A DNA stretch of 7,679 bases, from positions 1-7,679 of the forward strand of contig JASHYD010000648.1 in NCBI GenBank assembly GCA_030043175.1, read 5' to 3'. The notes below the pieces were generated by a model that saw nothing but the letters and a program-made list of their open reading frames with translations, did no database searches and was not told the DNA's origin. This document shows, in pieces, positions 1 to 5,370 of this stretch (position 1 is the first letter of the stretch; each line of letters starts with the position of its first letter). This stretch comes from Xanthobacteraceae bacterium. GTDB taxonomy: Bacteria > Pseudomonadota > Alphaproteobacteria > Rhizobiales > Xanthobacteraceae. The translations under genes and the position numbers were made by a program.

Positions 1-113
1 GCGCCATGTATCGCGCCGCCATGTACACCGGCACGCTGGAGGGCCACGAAGCAACCAAGATCATCGGAACGTGGCTGGAATCGGAGATCGCGGCAGGCGA
101 CGGCTCGCAGTAG
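1..113 (+). CDS. 3' end of an unidentified gene (partial)
   Basis: The reading frame that begins at base 3 gives 36 codons and ends at a TAG at 111-113. The peptide contains AMYRAAMYTGTLEGHEATK and finishes with AAGDGSQ. It looks like a genuine C-terminus: mixed hydrophobic and charged, probably helical, with a short polar tail. I do not recognise the family. The start lies outside the window, so length and function cannot be judged. The stop is 67 bases before the next + strand start and no strong hairpin separates them, so co-transcription with the phosphoesterase gene is possible but unproven. Confidence 0.5.
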   Translation, partial: AMYRAAMYTGTLEGHEATKIIGTWLESEIAAGDGSQ

Positions 114-180
114 CTGCAACGTTTGGAGCGGATTTCGATCGCGTTAAATCGCTTAGTCGGCGCCTAAACAAGGTGGCAAA
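114..180 (+). promoter_or_regulatory. Short leader with ribosome binding site for the phosphoesterase gene
   Basis: Only 67 bases separate the upstream stop from the ATG at 181. The sequence AAGGTGG at 170-176 is a good Shine-Dalgarno match, four bases before the ATG, and it supports this start. No clear promoter hexamers or terminator hairpin were seen. Confidence 0.5.
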
Positions 181-1515
181 ATGCGCATCACCCGCTCTAA
201 CATCAGTCCGAAGGGGCTTCTCCGGCCTATTTCTTTCTGCCGTGCCGTTCGCGTCAGCCTCGCCGTCGCGGTCAATCTCGCGGCTGTGGTCGTTCTCTCA
301 CCGCCAGCGGCCCAGGCCCGCATTTTTGCCCAGTGGGTCGAGCTCGGGTCGGATGGCACCTCGAGCGTTCGAGCTGTCACCGACGATATCTGCCCGCAGG
401 TGATCTTCGACGGCATCCCGGCTGCAATGACAGTTCGCGCCGAACCGGGACAGAAAATCGAAAACGTCAAGCCGGCGGCGTTTCCGGTGCGCAGCTGCGA
501 GAAGACAGTGCCGCAAGGGGCAGTGGCGGCAACTCTCGATGGGCATGTGCTGCCGCTCGCACGGCCCAACCCCCAGCGCATTCTAGTCTTCGGCGACACC
601 GGCTGCCGGCTTGACCGGAATGTGCTGCAGGACTGCGACGATCCGGCGGCGTGGCCATTTCCAAGAATTGCGGCTGCAGCAGCGAAAGCGAGGCCGGACC
701 TGGTCATCCATGTGGGTGATTACCATTATCGCGAAGCACCGTGTCCGGCAGAGCGCAGTGGGTGCGCTCGTAGCCCGTGGGGATACGGCTTTGATGCCTG
801 GAACGCCGATTTCTTTGAACCGGCAGCGCCACTGCTCGCCGCGGCGCCCTGGATCATGGTGCGCGGCAATCACGAGGACTGTGGGCGCGCCGGCGAGGGC
901 TGGATCCGGTTCCTGGATCGGCTCCCCGTAACGGCGACTTGCCGGGACTTGACCGGAATCTTTGTGGCACGGCTCGGCGATTTGGGGATCGTGGTTGCGG
1001 ATGGCGCCCGCGCTGACGACCCGAACGGCGATATGGGCCCGCTCGCCAACCTGTTGCGCGGCCAGCTCGCCGAGGTGGCAGCGAAGGTGCCGGCGGAGGC
1101 CTGGTTCGTAAGCCACCGGCCCCTCAATTCCATGCGCGGCGCGTCCGGTGGGCTCGCCAACGAAGTCGACAACAAAGTGCAGGAATTGGCGTTCGGAACC
1201 ATCATGCCGCCCGGCGTGCGGATGACCGTCGCGGGCCACATTCATTTCTTTCAGGCCGTGGATTTCGCCGGCAGCCGCCCGCCCCAGCTTGTGGTCGGTA
1301 CCGGTGGTGACAATCTCGTCAAGGTGCCGCCGCTCAGCGTGATCGGGGCCGATATCAATGGCCGCAGGGTCGCCAATTCAGTGACCTATTCGGGGTTCGC
1401 CTACATGGTGTGGGACCGCTCCGGAAATTCCTGGATCGGGACGCTATTCGACGTGGATGGGAAGGCGCTCAGTCACTGTCGACTGGTCGACCGGTCTCTC
1501 AGCTGTGGACCGTGA
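181..1515 (+). CDS. Exported calcineurin-like metallophosphoesterase (purple acid phosphatase-like motifs)
   Basis: The 444-residue product should hydrolyse phosphate esters with a two-metal centre outside the cytoplasm. A basic N-terminus, a hydrophobic stretch (about residues 25-40) and an AQA-R junction near residue 46 form a likely Sec signal peptide. The family motifs appear in order: DTG in FGDTGCR (D139), GDYHY (D180, Y183), GNHED (N230, H231), FVSHRP (H312) and GHIHFF (H353, H355). The GDxxY and GHxH patterns are those of purple acid phosphatases; the VxxH block has Phe instead of Val. The exported part has ten cysteines (71, 106, 142, 152, 188, 195, 234, 254, 433, 442), an even number that suits disulfide bonding in the periplasm. 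About 85 residues lie between the signal peptide and the catalytic domain and may form a small N-terminal domain. Start chosen: ATG at 181 with its Shine-Dalgarno site. The substrate cannot be told from the sequence. Confidence 0.88.
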   Translation: MRITRSNISPKGLLRPISFCRAVRVSLAVAVNLAAVVVLSPPAAQARIFAQWVELGSDGTSSVRAVTDDICPQVIFDGIPAAMTVRAEPGQKIENVKPAAFPVRSCEKTVPQGAVAATLDGHVLPLARPNPQRILVFGDTGCRLDRNVLQDCDDPAAWPFPRIAAAAAKARPDLVIHVGDYHYREAPCPAERSGCARSPWGYGFDAWNADFFEPAAPLLAAAPWIMVRGNHEDCGRAGEGWIRFLDRLPVTATCRDLTGIFVARLGDLGIVVADGARADDPNGDMGPLANLLRGQLAEVAAKVPAEAWFVSHRPLNSMRGASGGLANEVDNKVQELAFGTIMPPGVRMTVAGHIHFFQAVDFAGSRPPQLVVGTGGDNLVKVPPLSVIGADINGRRVANSVTYSGFAYMVWDRSGNSWIGTLFDVDGKALSHCRLVDRSLSCGP

Positions 1516-1555
1516 GAAAGCGCGCGGCGGCAGCCCGTTAAAATCTGCAGCCTGC

Positions 1556-1578
1556 AGCGAGCGCAGCGAAATCCGGGG
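1556..1578. repeat. Possible remnant of a dispersed palindromic repeat
   Basis: The stretch AGCGAGCGCAGCGAAATCC followed by GGGG resembles one half of a short intergenic palindrome that I recall from Bradyrhizobium and related genomes (GGAGCGCAGCG-AATCCGGG with a mirrored half). The mirrored left half is missing here, and CTGCAG occurs twice just before it (1545-1557). The assignment rests on memory of the motif, so it is weak. Confidence 0.25.
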
Positions 1579-1834
1579 ACCTCTATGCGGTAGCGCTCCC
1601 CCGCCGGCTGTGTCAGGTGGACGACAAAAGCGATCGTCGGCGGACTCGAACAGAATGAGGACTAAGGGTCACAGCGGCATGGCTGTGGCGCACTCCACCG
1701 ATGCGCCTTTTTCGGTGCCGTCATCGACGGCCAGGTCCCCTATGCCGCGACTGCAAAGCTGGTCGCGCGCCCCCACCCCCGCCTGTTTACGCCGGCTGCA
1801 AGGCATCGCTGCCGGCGGATTCTCGATCGGGCAC

Positions 1835-1863
1835 TTGAACCCGGCGGCGGCTGCAAGCATAAG
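1835..1863 (+). promoter_or_regulatory. Candidate sigma-70-type promoter for the carbamoyltransferase gene
   Basis: TTGAAC at 1835-1840 and CATAAG at 1858-1863 are separated by 17 bases. Each matches four of six consensus positions. Transcription would begin near 1870 and give a leader of about 54 bases. Matches of this quality are easily found by chance. Confidence 0.25.
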
Positions 1864-1923
1864 CACCGCGGGGGCGATGTTGAAACTGCAGTCAGTTTCT
1901 CGTTCACCCGCGCGACACCCACC

Positions 1924-3660
1924 ATGTACCTCCTCGGAATTCACAACTCGGCGCACGACGCAGCAGCTTGTCTGTTTCGCGATTATCAGCTGTTGGCCGC
2001 GGTTTCGCTGGAAAGGCTGACACGCAAGAAGGGTGCGGGCGTTTGCGCCGAACAAGAGTTGCCGATCCCCGCACTCGACGAATGCCTGGATGTTGCGGGC
2101 ATCGGTCGCGCCGATGTCGACGTGATCTGCGCCACGCGCGATCACTGGGAATATCAGTCCTACGCGTTGCGAGGTCGGCTGCGGCTGAAGCAGAAGGCCT
2201 TTCGTCTGCTGCGCCAGAAACGTCTGCCCCGCATGACTTATATGATGCAAAAATTGGGCGTAAACGACGCGCGCGCCATCTTCGATGCGGACTCGTTTCG
2301 GGCTCGTTACGGCTTCGACAAAGCCGATATCTATTTTGCCAATCATCATTTCGCGCACGGCATCGCGGCCTACTTTTATTCGCCGTTTGACGATAGCCTG
2401 ATCTATACGGCCGACGCCTGCGGCGACAATGTCGCCTACAGCGCCCGGGCTGCGAGGCAGAGCGTGTTCAAGGTGTTGTTCGGCTGCGATGCAAACCTGC
2501 ACGCCACGTTTCCAGCCCACAGCTTGGGGAATCTCTACGGCTTTTTCACCCAGGCGCTGGGCTTCCTGATGGATCGCCACGAGGGGAAACTGACCGGACT
2601 CTCAGCGTTCGGCGAGGCAAGAGCGGCCAAAGACATTAAGCGGCACTTTCGCGTTGAAGAAAATGGCGAGATCCGCGCCGATTTTGCGAGCCACGACGCC
2701 ATGCGGGATTTCGCGTTCGATGTGGCGCGCCGATTATCGCGCGAGGATGCCGCAGCTTCCGTTCAATCCGTACTTGAAGAACTCATATGCGAGGCGGTCG
2801 AAAAGCTGCTGCGCCTGGCGGGAACACGCTCGCTCGCGGTGGCCGGAGGCGTGTTTGCGAACGTGCGCCTTAATCGCGCTCTGATCGAGACGACCAGCGC
2901 CGAACGGATTTTTATTTTTCCCGCCATGGGCGACGAAGGGCTGCCGGTGGGCGCCTGCCTTAGCTACCTGCACCAGCGTGACGGCGCCTCTGCATGGCAA
3001 CGCCGGCGCCATCTCCTCGATGACGTATATCTCGGCCGAAACTATAACGACAGGTTCGTGGCTTCTGCCGCCGCCCACCCGAACATCGTGTGCGATGGCA
3101 ACGAGCCTATCAGCAAGGCCGTGGAGGCGCTCGTCGCCGGCCAGCTGGTCGCCCTCTACACCGGCCGCATGGAATACGGACCGCGCGCGCTCGGGAATCG
3201 ATCCATTCTGGCCTCGCCGGTTGCGCGCGAGATGAACGACAGGATCAACACGCGCCTCGATCGTTCGGAATTCATGCCGTTTGCGCCCGCCGTCCTGGAG
3301 AAACATGCTGCGGACGTGTTTGACCTTCACGACGGAAATTCCTACGCGGCGCGGTTCATGACGATCACCTGCGCGGTGCGGCCCTCCTGGCGCGAACGTA
3401 TCGCCGCCGTCGTGCATGTTGACGGCTCGGCGCGGCCGCAGGTCGTCCGTGAGTGCGAGAATCCCCTGTATTTTCGTGTATTAAGCCGCTTCCATGAGCG
3501 AACTGGCCTGCCTGTCCTGGTGAACACCAGCTTTAATGTGCACGAAGAGCCGATCATCGATGCGCCTGATCAGGCTCTTCGCGCTTTGATCGACGGCAGG
3601 GTTGACTATGTCCTTACCGACGACGGCCTGTACTCGATTGGGCGAACGGCCGCAGCGTGA
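1924..3660 (+). CDS. O-carbamoyltransferase of the NodU/CmcH/TobZ family
   Basis: This 578-residue protein should transfer a carbamoyl group from carbamoyl phosphate, via a carbamoyl-adenylate, to a hydroxyl on a sugar, antibiotic or other small molecule in the cytoplasm. The N-terminal Kae1-like domain shows GIHNSAHDAAA (5-15), NHHFAHG (140-146), YTADACGD (161-168), LTGLSAFGE (223-231), AVAGGVFANVRLN (305-317) and FPAMGDEGLPVG (332-343). H141, H145, D164 and D337 fall at the spacings of the metal ligands described for TobZ. The C-terminal YrdC-like domain carries TGRMEYGPRALGNRS (413-427) and VNTSFNVHEEPII (533-545). Length is normal for the family, so it appears complete. ATG 1924 fits the usual family N-terminus, but no Shine-Dalgarno site precedes it. 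No nodulation or antibiotic genes lie nearby, so I do not call it nodU and cannot name the substrate. Confidence 0.9.
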   Translation: MYLLGIHNSAHDAAACLFRDYQLLAAVSLERLTRKKGAGVCAEQELPIPALDECLDVAGIGRADVDVICATRDHWEYQSYALRGRLRLKQKAFRLLRQKRLPRMTYMMQKLGVNDARAIFDADSFRARYGFDKADIYFANHHFAHGIAAYFYSPFDDSLIYTADACGDNVAYSARAARQSVFKVLFGCDANLHATFPAHSLGNLYGFFTQALGFLMDRHEGKLTGLSAFGEARAAKDIKRHFRVEENGEIRADFASHDAMRDFAFDVARRLSREDAAASVQSVLEELICEAVEKLLRLAGTRSLAVAGGVFANVRLNRALIETTSAERIFIFPAMGDEGLPVGACLSYLHQRDGASAWQRRRHLLDDVYLGRNYNDRFVASAAAHPNIVCDGNEPISKAVEALVAGQLVALYTGRMEYGPRALGNRSILASPVAREMNDRINTRLDRSEFMPFAPAVLEKHAADVFDLHDGNSYAARFMTITCAVRPSWRERIAAVVHVDGSARPQVVRECENPLYFRVLSRFHERTGLPVLVNTSFNVHEEPIIDAPDQALRALIDGRVDYVLTDDGLYSIGRTAAA

Positions 3661-3705
3661 TCGCCTAGCCCAGGGCAGTCCCTAATCTGCCGAGAACAGG
3701 CGATC
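3659..3705. terminator. Possible bidirectional terminator between convergent genes
   Basis: GATCGCCT at 3659-3666 and AGGCGATC at 3698-3705 are perfect 8-base inverted repeats. Inside the loop, GGCAG (3674-3678) can pair with CTGCC (3687-3691). The element spans the 21-base gap between the + strand stop at 3660 and the - strand stop at 3682. It has no clear run of T on either side, so an intrinsic terminator is only a suggestion. Confidence 0.3.
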
Positions 3706-3960
3706 GATTTCGGCATCGAGGGCGTCGTCGTCCAGGTCATCGTCGTCCTTTGGGTGCTTGAGGTATTCCCTGAACATATCCGCCGCTGCGGGCCTGCGCT
3801 CAATCAACCGGCCGGCCCGCCAGCATTCGCGTGCAGCAACCCGTATGCTTTCGGCTTCTTCCAAAAGCCCAGCCCGCCGTAGCTGACGGCGGATCCGATT
3901 GAGGGCGTGCCCGAAACGGGTGAGCCGCTCACCGGTTTCCGCAAGGGTGCACTCAGCCAT
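3682..3960 (-). CDS. Small hypothetical protein with an arginine-rich middle and an acidic tail
   Basis: The predicted product has 92 residues. I do not recognise a family. It begins MAECTLAETGERL, has a basic, probably helical middle (residues 12-50, with RIRRQLRR and later WRAGRLIERR), and ends with an acidic block DDDDLDDD at 72-79 followed by an amphipathic AEIDRLF. There is no signal peptide or membrane segment, so it is probably cytoplasmic. The frame is open further upstream, but the start at 3960 is favoured because GGGGGAA lies five bases before that ATG and the added upstream residues look unlike coding sequence. The gene converges on the carbamoyltransferase with a 21-base gap and diverges from the small exported protein gene at 4220. 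The charged layout could suit a small regulator or a nucleic-acid or partner-binding protein; that is a guess. Confidence 0.6.
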   Translation of the reverse strand: MAECTLAETGERLTRFGHALNRIRRQLRRAGLLEEAESIRVAARECWRAGRLIERRPAAADMFREYLKHPKDDDDLDDDALDAEIDRLFSAD

Positions 3961-3965
3961 GACTA

Positions 3966-3972
3966 TTCCCCC
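3966..3972 (-). promoter_or_regulatory. Ribosome binding site that sets the start at 3960
   Basis: On the - strand the sequence reads GGGGGAA, five bases before the ATG at 3960. It is the only good Shine-Dalgarno match near the candidate starts of this frame, so it decides in favour of the 92-residue product. Confidence 0.5.
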
Positions 3973-3994
3973 GATCCAGCCAGTTTCGATTATT

Positions 3995-4011
3995 GCCATT
4001 TCAAAAATGGC
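3995..4011. repeat. Perfect 7+3+7 inverted repeat upstream of the small - strand gene
   Basis: GCCATTT and AAATGGC are exact reverse complements around CAA. The element lies 35 bases upstream of the ATG at 3960. It could be an operator for a dimeric regulator or a hairpin in the leader RNA; there is nothing to choose between these. Confidence 0.4.
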
Positions 4012-4205
4012 GCAGGCGAGGCCGATTCGAGTCAATCGCGTCAGCCAACCTGAAAGAGTGAAGCAGCGACAAAAGGGCAACGGTTGGCGCGATTATTGCT
4101 TCGCCGGCGTAAGCAGCGTCTGCAGAGGCGCCACCAGGAACCGCCGCAGCCTGAGCGCGGCCGGATGCGTACGTTCCGGTTACGGAAGTAGCGGCCAACA
4201 CATGC

Positions 4206-4210
4206 GAGGA
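4206..4210 (+). promoter_or_regulatory. Ribosome binding site that sets the start at 4220
   Basis: GAGGA lies nine bases before the ATG at 4220. The neighbouring in-frame ATG codons at 4202 and 4232 have no comparable site, so 4220 is the preferred start. Confidence 0.5.
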
Positions 4211-4219
4211 CCAACAAGC

Positions 4220-4576
4220 ATGCGCACCATCATGCGTGCAGCGTTGATTGTTGCCCTATCGAGCCTGCCGCAAGTCGCTTCGGCTTTCGATAATGGTCAA
4301 TATACAGATGTCCCCGACAATATCCGCTCGTGGTTCAAGAGCGTCCGCAGCCCGCACGGCGTTCCTTGCTGCGATATCGCGGACGGCCATCGCACCGACT
4401 ACGACATGCGCCCCGACGGCTATTGGATACCGATCGCCGGCGAGATGAGACACGTGCCGCCAGAAGCGATCGTCTATAATGCCGGCAATCCAATTGGCGA
4501 GGCGGTGGTCTGGTACGTCCGCCAAGGCGCCAACACCTATTATATCCGTTGCTTCGTGCCGGGTGGCGGCGTGTGA
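4220..4576 (+). CDS. Small exported protein with a Pro-Cys-Cys-Asp motif, function unknown
   Basis: The product has 118 residues. MRTIMRAALIVALSSLPQ is a compact signal peptide with a VASA-F junction after residue 22, so the mature protein of about 96 residues is likely periplasmic or secreted. The mature part has DNIRSWFKSVRSP, then GVPCCDIADGHRTDYD (47-62), DGYWIPI, RHVPPEAIV and YYIRCFVPGGG near the end. The adjacent cysteines C50 and C51 plus C111 could form a disulfide or bind a metal. From memory, small exported proteins with a CCD motif of this type are widespread in alphaproteobacteria and lack an assigned function. ATG 4220 is chosen because of the Shine-Dalgarno site and because it places the signal peptide at the very N-terminus. 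It stands alone, followed by hairpins and a long gene-poor stretch. Confidence 0.78.
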   Translation: MRTIMRAALIVALSSLPQVASAFDNGQYTDVPDNIRSWFKSVRSPHGVPCCDIADGHRTDYDMRPDGYWIPIAGEMRHVPPEAIVYNAGNPIGEAVVWYVRQGANTYYIRCFVPGGGV

Positions 4577-4631
4577 TTGCGGAGTGCCGGAGCGCGCGAG
4601 GGTGATCGCGTAACTCCCGGCGCGGCGCCGA

Positions 4632-4703
4632 CGTCTCGCCCGCAGGCGGGCGGACGAGACGCCTTCCTGACGGAAAGGCCCTCGCGAAGCATTCGCAGCT
4701 TCG
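4632..4703 (+). terminator. Cluster of three hairpins after the small exported protein gene
   Basis: First hairpin: CGTCTCG (4632-4638) with CGAGACG (4655-4661), and an inner CCCGC/GCGGG stem. Second: GCCTTCC (4661-4667) with GGAAAGGC (4672-4679), with one bulged A. Third: CGAAGC (4685-4690) with GCTTCG (4698-4703). The first begins 55 bases after the stop at 4576. None is followed by a good T run, so the cluster may instead be an mRNA 3'-end stabiliser or part of a repeat element. Confidence 0.35.
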
Positions 4704-4900
4704 GGGCGTAACCGCGACACGCCCCATGCTTCCCGGCGAAGCGACCAAAAAGCGCGACGTGCCCCGGCGGTTGTTCGAGGCGTTTGGATTTACCGGGCAT
4801 GCGCTCCAGAATTCGCCCAGGGATGCCGGGATAAATGCTGGATCAGGGACCACCTTGCCGGTCACGTTGCCCAAACGGCGGCCACGCGGGCCTTTAATGC

Positions 4901-4932
4901 GATCCCGGACGGGACGCGCGTCGGGCGGGATC
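4901..4932. repeat. Imperfect 32-base palindrome
   Basis: GATCCCG (4901-4907) pairs with CGGGATC (4926-4932), and a self-complementary GACGCGCGTC core lies between them. A pyrimidine-rich stretch with several T follows. It could act as a terminator on the + strand for any transcript that crosses the region. Confidence 0.3.
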
Positions 4933-5235
4933 TCTATTCCGCCTTTCTTGCCCGTTTCGTTTTGGATAACCGTCTCGATGTGATCCAGGCCGCGAAGGCT
5001 TGGAGGGGTGCGGAAGCGTTCCTGCGAGTGGCGTCGAACCGATTCGAACCTGCGAGCGGGAAGGGCTTTGCCGTTCCTCACGACACTCTTGGCGTCAGAG
5101 CGGGTCGCTCGAAAAAATACCATGCCAATCACCGCGAGGCTGGGGATGATGTAGGGCTGGCCGTTTTGCCAGTGTCGAGAGCCCCAGAGAGCGGCGAAGC
5201 ACCGCGGGTCACTATGGCCAAGCGGTTGAGCATGC

Positions 5236-5270
5236 AAGCCCCTCGCTTCAGTGAGGGGGGCTTCACTGAA
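5236..5270 (+). promoter_or_regulatory. Two mutually exclusive hairpins upstream of the TcuA-like gene
   Basis: AAGCCCCTC (5236-5244) can pair with GAGGGGGGCTT (5253-5263, two bulged G). Alternatively TTCAGTGA (5247-5254) pairs perfectly with TCACTGAA (5263-5270) around a loop of G and CT. The two stems share bases and cannot form together, a layout typical of RNA switches or attenuators. They lie about 100 bases before the ATG at 5371. No T run follows either stem, so a role is inferred only. Confidence 0.35.
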
Positions 5271-5286
5271 CCGGATCCGTCGCAGG

Positions 5287-5300
5287 GCCGGCATGCCGGC
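5287..5300. promoter_or_regulatory. Perfect 14-bp palindrome, candidate operator
   Basis: GCCGGCATGCCGGC is an exact palindrome 70 bases before the ATG at 5371. Its position and symmetry would suit a dimeric regulator controlling the TcuA-like gene. GC-rich palindromes also arise by chance. Confidence 0.3.
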
Positions 5301-5360
5301 TCCCTCGCTTGTCGCGGGCGGCCCCACCCTGGTATGCATCCACCTTAAGGATTGATGCGC

Positions 5361-5369
5361 GAGGGTGGA
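5361..5369 (+). promoter_or_regulatory. Ribosome binding site that sets the start at 5371
   Basis: GAGGGTGGA lies immediately before the ATG at 5371, with the AGGG core about five bases away. It overlaps the alternative GTG at 5365 and so favours the ATG. Confidence 0.5.
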
Positions 5370-5370
5370 A

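Larger units (their letters stand above)
1516..1923. other. Long spacer before the carbamoyltransferase gene
   Basis: About 410 bases without a convincing gene. It holds a possible repeat remnant (1556-1578) and a candidate promoter (1835-1863). The + frame that becomes the carbamoyltransferase is open from just after a TAA at 1663-1665, but it contains no ATG, GTG or TTG before 1924. Other frames are open here too, as is common in GC-rich DNA, so open frames alone do not show a gene. A decayed gene is possible. Confidence 0.45.
3961..4219. other. Divergent intergenic region
   Basis: This stretch of 259 bases separates two divergently transcribed small genes and should hold promoters for both. 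I see no convincing promoter hexamers. It contains a perfect inverted repeat at 3995-4011. A + strand frame is open through it, but the extra N-terminal residues it would add to the exported protein are poor in coding character and would bury the signal peptide. Confidence 0.4.
4577..5370. other. Gene-poor stretch of nearly 800 bases
   Basis: I find no gene that I can defend here. It contains three hairpins in a row (4632-4703), an imperfect palindrome (4901-4932), two competing hairpins (5236-5270) and a perfect palindrome (5287-5300). A - strand frame stays open through the whole stretch and overlaps both neighbouring genes, and a short + strand frame (4726-4983) is open as well. Neither has a good ribosome binding site or a domain I know. 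The region could be a copy of a dispersed element or a decayed gene. Confidence 0.5.

Noticed and set aside
583..1245. Long open frame on the - strand opposite the phosphoesterase gene.
   Set aside because: It has no recognisable domain and lies opposite a gene with all catalytic motifs; such shadow frames are common in GC-rich DNA.
1669..2580. Open - strand frame of about 300 codons covering the spacer and the start of the carbamoyltransferase.
   Set aside because: It overlaps strongly conserved carbamoyltransferase motifs on the other strand and has no domain or ribosome binding site that I can support.
1924..3660. Naming the carbamoyltransferase nodU.
   Set aside because: The family match is clear, but no nod genes or nod box are in the window and general family members share the same motifs.
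3899..4219. Extending the small exported protein upstream to a start near 3899.
   Set aside because: The extension overlaps the - strand gene, looks non-coding and would place the signal peptide more than 100 residues into the protein.
4726..4983. Short + strand frame of 85 codons in the gene-poor stretch.
   Set aside because: There is no Shine-Dalgarno site or recognised family; I list the stretch as gene-poor instead, although conservation could revive this frame.
5025..5060. tRNA-like T-loop sequence (GGTTCGAATC on the - strand).
   Set aside because: The bases on each side of the loop do not form a T stem and there is no acceptor stem, D arm or anticodon arm.
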